Assembly: GCA_016718275.1 (NCBI GenBank)
Contig: JADKEA010000001.1
Location: 186,001 to 250,000 of the forward strand
Direction of reading: 5' to 3'
Length of the DNA stretch: 64,000 nt
Source: Candidatus Villigracilis affinis
Lineage (GTDB): Bacteria; Chloroflexota; Anaerolineae; Anaerolineales; Villigracilaceae
Of the stretch, positions 17,196 through 28,243 are shown one piece after another. The position numbers and the translations under genes are program-made. The notes beneath the pieces were generated by a model. It searched no databases and was not told where the DNA came from. It worked only from the letters and a program-made list of their open reading frames with translations. Numbering within the stretch: position 1 is the first letter of the stretch; each line of letters starts with the position of its first letter.

Positions 17196-17365
17196 GTTTA
17201 AATATTTCCAGAAGTATGGCCCCATATCCATACGATTTTCGCCGTTACTTTAGCATGATTCTCTTTCCACTCAACAGTGACGAACATCCTAAGAATGTAA
17301 TGGCGGGAGATGCGTTTTCGATTCACGGTTTCTTCACAGCAATCACTTGTGATACCATTTCACGC

Positions 17366-17812
17366 ATGAATTTTTCCCCCATCACCGATGACCTATTCAT
17401 CGGAACCACACCCTCAGCAGAGGATTACAACCACCTGCGCGGACTCGGCGTGCGCCTCGTCATCAACATGCGCGTGGAATATCGCCCGCGCAAAGACCCG
17501 CATCCGACTCCCCTCGAACTGCTCTGGCTTCCAACATTTGATTCTCCCCTCGTGCCGATTCCCATGCGCGCCCTGCACCGCGGAGCAAAAGCCGCACTCG
17601 CAACGATCCGAAGCGGCGGCAAGGTCTACGCCCATTGCGCAGGCGGAGTCCACCGCGGGGTGACGATGGGCGCCTGCATCCTCATCGCGCAGGGATATAC
17701 GCCGCAGGCCGCGATGGAATTGATCAAGGCAAAACGTCTGCTGGCAGACCCGTTCGTGTTCTACATCCGTTCGCGCATCCTGAAATTTGCAAATCAATGG
17801 GATGGCAGGTAA
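17366..17812 (+). CDS. Dual-specificity/tyrosine phosphatase-like protein
   Basis: 148 residues with the phosphatase P-loop KVYAHCAGGVHRGVTMG (Cys-X5-Arg) and a preceding acidic region. It ends SRILKFANQWDGR. The layout (NFSPITDDLFIGTTPSAEDY at the start, LRGLGVRLVINMRVE next) matches small bacterial DSP/cyclin-phosphatase-like proteins that dephosphorylate proteins or other phosphoesters. The frame extends 63 codons upstream, but that stretch has no protein-like character. The ATG at 17366 begins the domain exactly, with TACCAT ending 7 nt upstream, compatible with a leaderless start. Confidence 0.8.
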   Translation: MNFSPITDDLFIGTTPSAEDYNHLRGLGVRLVINMRVEYRPRKDPHPTPLELLWLPTFDSPLVPIPMRALHRGAKAALATIRSGGKVYAHCAGGVHRGVTMGACILIAQGYTPQAAMELIKAKRLLADPFVFYIRSRILKFANQWDGR

Positions 17813-17832
17813 AAACAGCGGTCTGTTGCAAA

Positions 17833-17946
17833 TCAATTTTCGGAAAGCAATCCTTGACTAGGCACATCAACTAATATATATTCTTTTTCAACTCCGCCCC
17901 ACACAAGCAATTTAAGTGTTCCATTTTTAGTTAATTCTGTAATCAT
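17833..17946 (-). CDS. Possible 37-residue small protein or gene remnant
   Basis: In the 250-bp gap between the phosphatase and the large GGDEF gene, the minus strand encodes MITELTKNGTLKLLVWGGVE and ends with EN. GAGGA lies immediately before the ATG, which is closer than usual. The composition (amphipathic, GGV turn) is protein-like and the DNA is more AT-rich than its surroundings. It may be a genuine small gene, or the end of a lost larger gene. No homology is recognised. Confidence 0.25.
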   Translation of the reverse strand: MITELTKNGTLKLLVWGGVEKEYILVDVPSQGLLSEN

Positions 17947-18064
17947 TCCTCATTAACGCGGCGGGAAAATCCAAAACTTGATTCGCCAAAGTCAATTTAT
18001 ATTGGCTTTATTTGTGGCATCTCATGAGGGCCGCAAGTCGGGTGAATTCGCAAGGATGGTTTCG

Positions 18065-21000
18065 ATGCAACAAAAGCCTCCCCGAAAAACCGCACCTGAG
18101 CCGGTGCAGGGCGCGCTCAGTCACAGTCACGAACTGCTGTTGGCGCTTGGCCGTGCGGCGCAATCCATTCAACGGGCTCACACAGCCGAAGACTTTTATC
18201 ACGCTGTCGGGAACGAGATCAAATCGCTAGGGGGAGAAGTAACGTTGATGATGGTCAACGAAGGCCGCAGCTCACTTTCCATTGCCTACACATCCTATTC
18301 CCCCAACCTGATCCGCAAAGCTGAAAAAATAACCGGGCTATTATTGAAGGATCATCCGATCCCGTTTTCCTCCAATACGGTCTATGGGCAGGCCATGGAT
18401 GGCGGAAAAGCCATGTTTGTCCAATCGGTCAAACAGGCAATCGTCGAGATCGTCCCAAGATCCATCAGCGCACTCACCGACACCTTGATCAGCACGTTCA
18501 AACTCGGTCCGGGCATTCTCGCACCGTTGCGCGTGGAGAATGAGACCCTGGGATTGCTAAAGGTGAACGGCAAGTTCATCGATGAAAACGATATACCGGT
18601 CATGGAATCTTTCGCAGGGCAGATCGCAACTGGGCTGTATAACTTGCGATTGATGCAAAAGCTGCAGGATGAATTGTCTGCGCGTAGAAGTGTGGAAGAA
18701 TCGCTAAAACACAGCCGCGACCTGCTGCTGGCATTAAGTCGGGCCGCCCAATCGATACAGAAAGCCCGTACCCCGGAAGATATATACCGCGTGGTCGGGG
18801 AGCAGATCAAGGCCCTGGGCTTTGAAGCAACCATCCTCACCATCGACAGCAGTCACGAGAATCTTTGCCATAGCTACACAACACTCTCTAATGACATTAT
18901 CCAGAATGCTGAAAAACTGGCGGGAGTATCAGCGCGAGGATATTGCTGGTCCATTGAAGCAGGCGGCACCTACAGCCGAATCATCGCCTCGGGCAAATCA
19001 GAATTGATCAACAAAGCAGAAGAACTCTTCACAGAAGCGATCCCCAAATACATGCGCCCGTTGGCGGTCCATTAATGAAAATCCTGGGGATCAGTCAGGG
19101 CATCATCGCCCCTTTGCGTGTGGATGAAGAAGACCTGGGTTTGCTGGTCGTATTTGGCAGTGAAGCCATCAGCAGTGAAGATGAGCCCGCAATTGATTCC
19201 TTTGCCGGGCAAGTCGCCATCAGCCTGAGAAATGCCCGCCTCGCCAAACAAGTCGAGATCGAACTGGTGGAACGAAGGCTGGCTGAAGAGGCTGTGCGGC
19301 GGACCGAGAATCATTTCAGGGCACTGATCGAGAAAGCCCCCGATGGAATTACCCTGGTGGGAGTGGACGGAAAAATAAAATACACCAGCCCATCTGCCAG
19401 GAAAATGTTTGGCTACGACCTGGATGATGATATCAACGAGAGCCCACTGGAATATATTCACCCCGACGACCTCTCCTCCGTTCTCAAGGCGATGAACGAT
19501 CTGATTCAAGACCCTGCCTGCATCCCCACGCTGGAGTATCGCTACAAGCATAAAAACAGCACCTATTATTGGGTGGAAAGCACCTTGAGCAATCAACTGG
19601 CTGAACCAAGTGTGCAGGCGGTTGTGATCAACTTCCGCAATATTACCGAACGAAAACTCATCGAAAAAACATTATTCGAAAGTGAAAGATACTACCGCGC
19701 GCTGATCGAAAACGCGTCAGACGGCATCCTTGCCGTAGACACAGAGGCAAGGATCATCTACGAAAGCCCATCCGTTGCACGCCTGCTGGGATACGAACCC
19801 TATACCCTGATCGGAACAAATGCCCTCGACTTGATCCACCCGGATGACCTTGCAGATATTGCCAATGCATTCATAGTGGGCTTGAACACACCCAACTTCG
19901 TCCACCGCGGCGAATATCGCCTGCGCCATCAAAATGGAGAGTGGCGCTATTTCGAGATACTCAGTCATTATTTGACGAACGACCCTGTCATCAAAGGCGT
20001 CGTCATCAACGGTCGTGACATCACCGAACGCAAACAAATGGAAGGCGCGCTCAAAGCAAGCGAGAATCGTTATCGTATCCTGTATGAAGATAACCCGTCC
20101 ATGTACTTTACAGCAAAAGCAGACGGAACAGTGGTTTCGGTAAACAAATTCGGCGCCGAACAACTGGGATACACAGCAAACGAATTAATAGGTTGTTCGC
20201 TGTTCGATATTTTCCACACGGAGGATCGCGCGCTCGTCCGCGAGCGATTTACAGCCTGCCTGCAAAATATGGAACAAAGCATACAAACAGAGGCCAGAAA
20301 GATCTGTAAAGACGGCACGATCTTGTGGGTGAGAGAATCTGCGCGCGGCGTGCACGATAGTCACGGTCAGGTGGTCATTCTTATCACCTGTAATGACATC
20401 ACCCAACGTAAACAGGCGGAGGAGGCCCAGCGCGCCAGCGAAGAAAAAGCAAACTCCCTGTATCAGCTCATCCGCCTGATGACAGACAACCTGCCGGACC
20501 TTGTCTGGGCAAAAGATATGAATGGACGTTATCTCTTTGCGAACAAGGCGAGTGTCGAAAAATTATTGATCGCAAAAGACACCGATGAACCCATCGGTCA
20601 AACCGACCTGTATTTTGCCCTGCGTCAAAGAGCTGCTCACCCCGAAAATCCAAACTGGCATACCTTTGGCGAACTTTGCCTCGGCTCGGATGCCATCATC
20701 CATGCCAGTCAACGCCCGCAGCGATTTGAAGAGTACGGAAATATCAAAGGAGAATTCCTGTTCCTGGATGTTTACAAAGCGCCATTTCTGGATGAACAGG
20801 GTAACATGATCGGCACTGTGGGCATCGGTCGCGATGTAACCTATGAAAAGAAACTGGAAACTGAACACAAGCAGGTCCAGGAAGCTCTGGCCGCGTCCGA
20901 AGCGGAACTTCGCGCTCTTTTCGCATCGATTCAGGATATGGTGCTGGTCATCAACCGGGATGGGGTCTATACCCGAATTCCCCCCACCCGCCCGGGCAAG

Positions 21001-22572
21001 TACTACATCTCTCCTGAAAAAGTGATCGGTAAACACCTACAGGATTTTTTTCCACATGAAAGGGTAAAACAAATCCTCGAAGTGATGGAAAAGGTCCTGA
21101 CGACAAAACAAACTCTGAATATCGAGTATCCGATCCTTATTGATGAACAGACGCCCTGGTTCGAAGCATCCATTTCGCCGATGGGTGAAGATGCCACACT
21201 TTGGGTGGCGCGGGATATCAGCGAAAGAAAACGGGTCGAAGCCAAACTTCAACTATTAAGTGCCGCCCTCGAAGCCGCCGCCAATACGATCATCATCACT
21301 GATCGGAATGGTCTCATTGAATGGGCCAACTCCTCCTTTAACAGTCTTACAGGTTTCGATCCTGCTGAAGTCATCGGAAAGAATTCAGGGGAACTCCTGA
21401 AATCGGGATATCAGGATCAGGAATTCTATAAAAGCCTCTGGAATACGATCCTCTCTGGAAAGGTCTGGCACAATGAATTGGTCAACCGCCGCAAGGATGG
21501 CACCCTTTACTTCGAGGAAATGACCATTACCCCATTAGGCAATTCTCAAAGTGAGATCAGCCACTTTATTGCCGTCAAACAGGATATTACTGAGCGCAAA
21601 CAGGCGGAATCGGCCCTTATTCAATCAGAGCAGGCGTATCGAATGTTATTCGAAAATATGCCCATCGGCCTTTACCGCACCTCGATCGACGGGAATATTC
21701 TGGATGCCAACCCTGAACTGATTCGCATGTTTGGATTCCCAGACCGCGCCACCCTGCTGGCGAAAAGGGCCGAAGAACTTTATGTAGATACTGCTTTTAA
21801 CGACAGATTCAAAACTGAAATCCAAAAGAGCAATGTCCTGTCTGCGTTCGAAGCCGAATTCCGCCGTTATGACCATACAACCTTCTGGGCTGAGGACTAT
21901 GTTCACATCATCTATGACGAATCGGGGAATGCGTTGTATTACGAAGGCAGCTTGATCAATATCACCGAGCGCAAACATGCGGAAGACGACCTGCGCCGCG
22001 CGAACAAGTCATTGGAGGCCACTCAAAGTGAACTCCAGCAAATGCTTGCATATGAACAGATATTGGCGCGCACCGACGGTCTGACCGGGTTGTACAACCG
22101 CCGCTATTTTTTTGAGCTTGCCACCCGTGAATTCAATCTCACCGCCCGCTACCTGCACCCACTGACGATCATTCTTTTTGATGTAGATGGTTTTAAACAG
22201 GCCAACGACACCTTCGGGCATGACATGGGCGATAGAATCCTCGCCCAGATCGCACAGGTCGCCGCGGCGCAAGTCCGCGATGTGGATATCCTGGCACGCT
22301 ATGGAGGTGATGAATTTATCATCCTGCTGCCACAAACCGATGCACAGCTCGCCTTCATTGTTGCAGAGCGCATTCGTGAAAGCGCGGCTTCCATCGAAGT
22401 GGAAACAGAGAATCACGAACTGTTGCAAGTCACATTAAGTATTGGCGTCGCTGAGTTCGTCAACTCACCGACATACAAATCGATCGAAGACATCATCCGC
22501 CATGCAGATCAGGCGCTTTATATGGCAAAGAAAAGCGGACGCAACCACACCTACGTTTACTCGGAGGAGTAG
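18065..22572 (+). CDS. GAF2-PAS7-GGDEF diguanylate cyclase (one frameshift)
   Basis: About 1,502 residues when one missing base is restored at ~19065 (GCGGTCC, where GCGGGTCC would keep frame). The first part holds one complete GAF-type domain and most of a second (repeated HSxxLLLALxRAAQSIQ opening). The part downstream of the shift begins IAPLRVDEEDLGLLVV, matching the end of the first GAF. Seven PAS/PAC units follow, most ending in ITERK or similar, then a GGDEF domain with RYGGDEFIILLPQT and an RxxD inhibitory site five residues before it. It should make c-di-GMP in response to several inputs; no membrane helix is visible. The start was chosen from AAGG 9 nt before the ATG at 18065 (18056 is the alternative). 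Confidence 0.88.
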
Positions 22573-22578
22573 ATCGAA

Positions 22579-24330
22579 TCAAGAGGTTTGCTGTTCCCAC
22601 AAACTCTGCATTTCAGGCGAAGTCTTTAACAGGTCGGCGAGCGTGCCTTCAGCCTCCACCCTGCCATCTTTCAAAACAACAATGTGATCTGCCTGCCGAT
22701 ATGCCGCACGGCGATGTGACACCACCAGGCAGGTGGTATCGCGCATGCCTGCGAGTCGCTGCCAGAGTTTTTCCTCGGTCTCCACATCCAGTGCACTGGA
22801 AAGGTCATCCATCACCAGCAGATCGGGCTGACGCACGAACATGCGCGCCGCGGCGGCGCGTTGCATTTGTCCACCAGAGAGGCGCACCCCTTTCGGCCCA
22901 ATGACCGTTTCCAACCCGTCGGGCATTTGTGCAAGATCCTGCTCGAAAACGGAGAGACGAATCGCTTCGGTCAACACGGCGGGGTCTTCCTTCAAGCCAA
23001 GCAAAATATTTTCACGCAATGTCCCGCTGAACAGCCACGGCACTTGAGAAATATAAGCACAGCGCGGCGGCACAAAAAACGTAGCGGGGTCATTCACCTG
23101 CTCCCCATTCCATTCGATGCGGCCTTCATCACGAGGCAGCAAGCCCAATAGAACGCGCAGCAGAGTCGTCTTGCCTGAGGCCACCCTGCCTGTGACGACT
23201 GTGAACGAACCACGCGCCAGCGACAGATTGACCCGTTCCAAACCACGCCCGGAACTGGGATGGCGATATGAAATGCCTCTCGCCTCGAGTCTCTGCAAGG
23301 ACGCTGAATCAGGTTCAGGGTCCAGAACAAGAGGTGTGCTCGAATTTAAATCCAAAGGCCTGTGGGCTACGATCCGCTCCGGGGGCAGGCCGCTGACCAG
23401 TTCGATCATCCGCTCGAAAGAAACCCCCGCCTGACGATATTGCGCGAGGAAACGCCCAAAGAATTGCGTGAACTCGGTGACAAAGCCGAGGTAGTAAACG
23501 AAGAGTGCGAAATCGCCGAGGGGCAGGTGCGCATCGAGCGAAGAAACAGAAAGCAAAAGGATGACGCCCGTGCCAAGGTTGACGGCACTGGCGCTGACTG
23601 AATCGAGCAGTTGGGTCATCAGGCGGTCTTTGAGCATGGCGGAGCGTCGAATGTTTCCGAGGCTGCTGTAATGCGCGATGACATGGTCTTCTGCACCTGC
23701 CACCTTGATGGATTGCACCGCATCGAACATCTCGCTGATGGCGCTGGTCACCCGCCCCGTGGCCTCGCGGCTTGTTTTACGCAAGTGATGGATGCGTGTG
23801 GCCGCCATTTGCGAAAGAGCAATGACACCGATGAGAGGGACAAATACGAACAGCGTGATGCGTGCGCTGATGCTCAGCAAAATGCCGATGGAAACGATCG
23901 CGAACGAACCCATGCCAATGGCATCCAATGTCCAGCTGATGGCGTCTTCGGCGTAGTTCGCATCTTCACGCAGGCGGCTGAGGGCATCGCCCGGCGTGTG
24001 TTTCAAAGCCGATGCGCCCGGCTGCTCGAGAATGGATGCCAGAATATTGCGGCGCAGCAACGCGCTCATGGTAAAGCGGTGACGTTGGTCTACAAAGATT
24101 CCGCCGATGAAAAGCCCGCCGCGCCCAACGGCTGTGACGATCAATAAAAGGATGAGAGTCCACACAGTGGAGGCTGGGGTTGTTTCAGCGCCGAACACAT
24201 TGAAGAAACGTTGAATGATGAGGCCGGGGATCAACGGCGCGAGATGGATCAATGTCCACAACACAGCATTGACCGTGTACAACCACGGACGATAGCGGAT
24301 CATCTCCCAAAGGATGCGATGGGTTTTCAT
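22579..24330 (-). CDS. ABC exporter half-transporter, degenerate-site subunit
   Basis: 583 residues: six-helix permease (about 1-310) then an ABC ATPase. Walker A is VTGRVASGKTTLLRVL, the signature is RLSGGQMQRAAAARM, and Walker B is LLVMDDLSSALD, with Asp where the catalytic Glu normally stands. The switch His (VVSHRRAAYRQAD) is present. An Asp there is typical of the degenerate-site subunit in heterodimeric exporters (TM287/288, LmrCD type). The ATG overlaps the stop of the upstream ABC gene (ATGA), so the two are translated together and almost certainly form the heterodimer. Substrate not predictable (drugs, lipids or peptides). Confidence 0.88.
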   Translation of the reverse strand: MKTHRILWEMIRYRPWLYTVNAVLWTLIHLAPLIPGLIIQRFFNVFGAETTPASTVWTLILLLIVTAVGRGGLFIGGIFVDQRHRFTMSALLRRNILASILEQPGASALKHTPGDALSRLREDANYAEDAISWTLDAIGMGSFAIVSIGILLSISARITLFVFVPLIGVIALSQMAATRIHHLRKTSREATGRVTSAISEMFDAVQSIKVAGAEDHVIAHYSSLGNIRRSAMLKDRLMTQLLDSVSASAVNLGTGVILLLSVSSLDAHLPLGDFALFVYYLGFVTEFTQFFGRFLAQYRQAGVSFERMIELVSGLPPERIVAHRPLDLNSSTPLVLDPEPDSASLQRLEARGISYRHPSSGRGLERVNLSLARGSFTVVTGRVASGKTTLLRVLLGLLPRDEGRIEWNGEQVNDPATFFVPPRCAYISQVPWLFSGTLRENILLGLKEDPAVLTEAIRLSVFEQDLAQMPDGLETVIGPKGVRLSGGQMQRAAAARMFVRQPDLLVMDDLSSALDVETEEKLWQRLAGMRDTTCLVVSHRRAAYRQADHIVVLKDGRVEAEGTLADLLKTSPEMQSLWEQQTS

Positions 24331-26065
24331 GCCAGCATTTCCTCCAGACCCGTTTTGAGCAGGGCCGAAAAACGCGAAGCAGGATTGGCGAGCAGTTCCC
24401 GCCGCAATCCAATTTCCTGAATTGCGCCGCTTTCGAGGATCATGATCATGTCCGCTTTTTGTACGGTGTGCAGACGATGCGCGATGATGATGCCCGTGCG
24501 TCCTTTCAGAAGGCGCGCCGGGGCACGGTCGATCAAGGCTTCGGTGGCAAGGTCAAGGCGCGAAGTGGCTTCATCGAGGATGACCAGCCCCGGGTCACGC
24601 AAGGCGACGCGCGCAAAATTCAAAAGTTGGGCCTGCCCCGCCGAGAGTCCTCCGCCCGGCCGAGTTCTGTATCCAATCCATGCGGCAGGGAATCGAACCA
24701 GCTTGAAAGCTCGAATTCATAAATGGCCGCTAATATCTTTTCATCGCGAATGGCTGGGTCAAAGAGTGTGAAGTTTTCGCGGACGGTCGCACCGAACACT
24801 TGAACTTCCTGCGGCACCAGCCCTACACGGCGCGTCAGGTCCGCGAGTTTGGCGGCACTGGTTGGCACACCGCCCAAAAGGATCTGCCCGGAGCTTGGGT
24901 CGTACAAGCGGAGCAATAACCGCGCCATGGTGCTTTTTCCGCTGCCGGTGCGGCCCAGCAAACCCAGCACCTTGCCCGCCTCCAAATGAAAATCGATTCC
25001 ACTCAATGCGGTTGTTTCGTCGCCATAACTGAACATGACGTTGTTGAATTTCACCGCCAGCGCACCTTGTGATTCAAGCGGACGATCTCCATCTTGAATA
25101 TTCGATCTCAGTGCAAACAATTCACGAACCCGCTCAATGCTGGCACTGGCACGCTGCAAGTCTTCCATTTGAGCGCGCACCTGCTCGATGGGCTGGCGCA
25201 TCATCTCGGTGTAATTGAAAATGAGATAGACCGTACCTGCCGTAATGGCACCCGCCGACCACAGCAAGTAGCCAAGCCCAAAAGAAAAGCCTGTGCCAAA
25301 GGTGAAAAGCAGGAGCGTGGTGGTCCAGATCATGCTGAAGGCGACCATGGCCTTGCGGCGCAGGGGAAACCAGGCGCGCAAAATTTCATCGAAGCGAACC
25401 AAAATATAACCAACCGCACCGCTGGCACGGATATCCTCGGTGCCATGCAGAGTCTCGCCGAGAAAACCAAAAGCCTCGGCTGATTTCTGGCGCAATGCCA
25501 GCCAGCGCGGCACACCGATCTGGCGAACGCGCAGCATGGCGTAAATGGCAAGCCCCGCGAAAATAGAAAGCCCCAACCCGGCGCGCCAATCTTCGCGGAA
25601 GAGCATCACCAGCACACCGACGATGAGCACGGCATTGGCAATGACCCGCACAATGAATTGGGAAAAGAAATTGGAAAGCGCATCCACATCGCCTTCGACG
25701 CGCTCGATCAAACTCCCCGACGAATGCTTCTGGTGAAAAGACATATCCAACCGCAGGCAGTGTGCCGCCAAATCCACACGCAGAAGGTTGGTCGCTGTCC
25801 ACGCGACGCGCTCGCTCATGTACGTAGCGACGGTAGCAGTCACCTGTGTCACAAGCACCATCACAAAGAACACGGTAGCTGTACGCACGAGCAGGTCATA
25901 ATCTCCGCCTGAAAGCGCCAGATCAATGAAATCACGGAGCACACGCGGGGTGAAGAGTTGCAAACCAATCCCCACACACAAGATCACAACCAATCCCAAC
26001 ACCTGCAAACGCTGCGGTCTCAGATAGGTGGATAACAAATCCCAATACTCGCGGATCGATTTCAC
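24327..26065 (-). CDS. ABC exporter half-transporter, consensus-site subunit (one frameshift)
   Basis: 579 residues when one missing base near 24660 is restored. Upstream of it lie the permease and Walker A (LGLLGRTGSGKSTMARLL). Downstream are the ABC signature (reading GLSAGQAQLLNFARV) and Walker B LVILDEATSRLD, with the intact catalytic Glu, and the switch His in IIAHRLHTVQ. The shift lies in a GGCCGGGCGG run, typical of a sequencing error. The start is GTG at 26065 behind GAGGAG. It pairs with the following ABC gene. A divergent gene starts about 100 bp upstream. Confidence 0.88.
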
Positions 26066-26128
26066 AGGGTCACACTCCTCTTGTCAAATGGGTCGTTTAA
26101 TCATAAGCGATTTCAAGAATCACTGTGC

Positions 26129-26157
26129 TTGACCATGCCTATTGAAAACCGTACAAT
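26129..26157 (+). promoter_or_regulatory. Sigma70-type promoter for the GNAT-DUF3291-peptidase operon
   Basis: A -35 TTGACC (26129-26134), 17-nt spacer and -10 TACAAT (26152-26157) are the best-matched promoter I see in the window. Transcription would start near 26164, giving a leader of under 15 nt. Confidence 0.7.
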
Positions 26158-26171
26158 CAACCCCGGAGATA

Positions 26172-26657
26172 ATGCCAGTGAGCACAAATCAATTTCATCT
26201 GCGCCGCGCCTGCATGGAAGACGCGCCCGCCGTCACGGAATGTGTACACAATGCATTTCGGCATTACATCGAACGCATCGGTCGGGAACCTGGTCCCATG
26301 CGTATGGATTATGCATATGAGATCCGTGAGCATCAGGTTTGGGTCGTGGAGCAAAATGGAAGGGTCATCGGCGCGCTTGTGATGTGCATCAAAGAAGAGG
26401 GATTCCTGCTGGATGTCATCGCAGTGGAACCATTTCATCAGGGAACGGGTGTCGGCAGGCTCATGCTTGAATTTGCCGAATCCGAAGCACAGCGGCAGGG
26501 ATTCGACAGCATCTACCTATACACCCACGAAAAGATGACCGAGAACCAAGCCTTGTATAAGATCATCGGCTACGTTGAATATGACCGCCGTTTCGAGGCG
26601 GGGCTTGCGCGGGTGTACATGCGCAAACAGCTTAAACCAGAAAGGATAAACGAATGA
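26172..26657 (+). CDS. GNAT-family N-acetyltransferase
   Basis: 161 residues with the GNAT core: FHLRRACMEDAPAVTECVHNAF at the start, VIGALVMCIKEEGFLLDVIAVEP, the acetyl-CoA loop HQGTGVGRLMLEFAESEA and LYKIIGYVEYDRRFE at the end. The substrate is unknown. The start is uncertain: ATG at 26172 has GGAG only 3 nt upstream, while GTG at 26178 has ideal spacing. Its stop overlaps the ATG of the next gene (ATGA). Confidence 0.85.
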   Translation: MPVSTNQFHLRRACMEDAPAVTECVHNAFRHYIERIGREPGPMRMDYAYEIREHQVWVVEQNGRVIGALVMCIKEEGFLLDVIAVEPFHQGTGVGRLMLEFAESEAQRQGFDSIYLYTHEKMTENQALYKIIGYVEYDRRFEAGLARVYMRKQLKPERINE

Positions 26658-27122
26658 GCAAATTTCTACATCGCGCAAGTCAATATTGGGCGCAGCAAGG
26701 CAGCCCCGCAAGACCCCATCATGGCGGGTTTCATGTCGCGCCTCGATGAGATCAACGCCATCGCCGATACAAGTCCGGGCTTCGTTTGGCGGCTGCAAAC
26801 CGCCGAAGGCAATGCCACCGATCTCCGCCCCTATGAAGACGAACGCATTCTCGTCAACATGTCGGTTTGGGAATCGATCGAGCAATTGAAGCAATATGTT
26901 TATAAAACGACGCATGCCGATCTTTTACGTCAACGGCAGGCATGGTTCGAGAAATTTTCAGGTTCCTATACCGCCCTGTGGTGGATTCCAAAGGGTCACG
27001 TACCAACTGTCGATGAGGCAAAGAAGCGGCTGGCTCATTTGGAGTCGCATGGCCCAACGCCGTTCGCATTCACATTCAAGGAATCTTTTCCCGCCGATGA
27101 GCAGTTCATCAAAGAAGAATAA
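26654..27122 (+). CDS. DUF3291-family protein (one frameshift near the start)
   Basis: The ATG at 26654 overlaps the GNAT stop. The first four codons (MSKF) continue sensibly only if one base of the AAATTT run at ~26662 is removed, giving FYIAQVNIGRSKAAPQDP and then IMAGFMSRLDEINAIADTS. The corrected protein has 155 residues and the DUF3291 pattern (SPGFVWRLQ, NMSVWESIEQLKQYVYKT, ALWWIPKGHVPTVDEAKKRL). The family is related to dimeric alpha-beta barrel (ABM-like) proteins, possibly monooxygenase-like, but no function is established. The indel is probably a sequencing error. Confidence 0.75.
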
Positions 27123-27125
27123 GCC

Positions 27126-28127
27126 ATGAAGCGAAACAATGCGATCACCGATGTGCGCGGCATCGAAGTTGGACACGCGCAAAATGAAGAAGCCCTCACG
27201 GGCTGCACGGTCATCCTTTGCCGCAAAGGCGCAGTGGCGGGTGTGGATGTGCGCGGCGGCGCGCCCGGCACACGCGAGACCGATCTGCTTGACCCCGTCA
27301 ACCTTGTTGAGAAAGTCCACGCGATCGTGTTGGCGGGCGGCTCTGCCTATGGCTTGGATGCGGCCAGCGGTGTGATGCGTTATCTCGAAGAACAGAAGAT
27401 CGGATTCAACACTGGCGCCGCCAAAGTGCCGATCGTCCCTGCGGCGATCTTGTATGACTTGAATCTCGGTCGCGCCGACGTTCGGCCTGATTCAGCGATG
27501 GGAGCATCAGCCGCCGCTGCGGCACGCGGTTTTACGTCCACTCCGCCTGCTGAAGGCAATGTGGGCGCAGGGACGGGCGCATCGGTCGGCAAGATGTTCG
27601 GCGCGGCATTGGCGATGAAGTCCGGGCTGGGCACCGCCAGCGTGGAGATCGGCGGCGGTGTGATCGTCGGCGCCATTGTGGCGGTCAATGCCTGGGGCGA
27701 TGTCATCGACCCGAAATCAGGTGAGATCATCGCCGGGCTTCGCTCTGGAAAAATCGGACCATTGAGGATCGGCGGCAAGGATCAATTCGCCGACACGCTT
27801 GCGATGATGAAAAAGATGATCGGCCGCGGCGTCCTCGGGCTGGCAAGCCGCAGCAACACGGTCATCGGGGTTGTGGCCACCAACGCAAAGTTGACCAAAG
27901 CCCAGGCAACAAAAGTTGCGCGAATGGCACAAGACGGCCTCGCGCGCACCGTCCGCCCTGCCCACACCATGCTCGATGGCGATGTCATCTTCGCACTTTC
28001 AACAGGCACAAAAAAAGCCGACGTTTCAACCGTCGGCGCATTTGCGGCGGAGGCAATTTCAGAAGCGATCATCCGTGCCGTGAAAGCGGCCAATTCCGCT
28101 GGCGGATTACCGGGACTGAAAAGATAA
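27126..28127 (+). CDS. P1/S58-family (DmpA-NylC type) peptidase or amidohydrolase
   Basis: 333 residues starting AITDVRGIEVGHAQN, a hallmark of the family, with LAGGSAYGLDAASGVMRYLE, GNVGAGTGASVGK and IGVVATNAKLTKAQATK. These enzymes self-cleave to expose an N-terminal Ser/Thr nucleophile. The likely site here is N244-T245 in RSNTVIGVV, as in NylC (Asn/Thr). The substrate may be a D-peptide, beta-peptide or amide. It starts 3 bp after the DUF3291 gene and closes the operon. Confidence 0.85.
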   Translation: MKRNNAITDVRGIEVGHAQNEEALTGCTVILCRKGAVAGVDVRGGAPGTRETDLLDPVNLVEKVHAIVLAGGSAYGLDAASGVMRYLEEQKIGFNTGAAKVPIVPAAILYDLNLGRADVRPDSAMGASAAAAARGFTSTPPAEGNVGAGTGASVGKMFGAALAMKSGLGTASVEIGGGVIVGAIVAVNAWGDVIDPKSGEIIAGLRSGKIGPLRIGGKDQFADTLAMMKKMIGRGVLGLASRSNTVIGVVATNAKLTKAQATKVARMAQDGLARTVRPAHTMLDGDVIFALSTGTKKADVSTVGAFAAEAISEAIIRAVKAANSAGGLPGLKR

Positions 28128-28243
28128 AATCGGATTTATACTAGGCAGCATCTATATTACAGGTATCTCGCAAACTGAATCTGTGAGCATTTTTTATTCG
28201 TTGACTACATAACCCTACGCACGTTCATTTTCCATGAGGTCTT

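Noticed and set aside
17177..17365. Longer start for the phosphatase
   Set aside because: The first 63 codons overlap the upstream region of the divergent cytochrome gene and are not protein-like.
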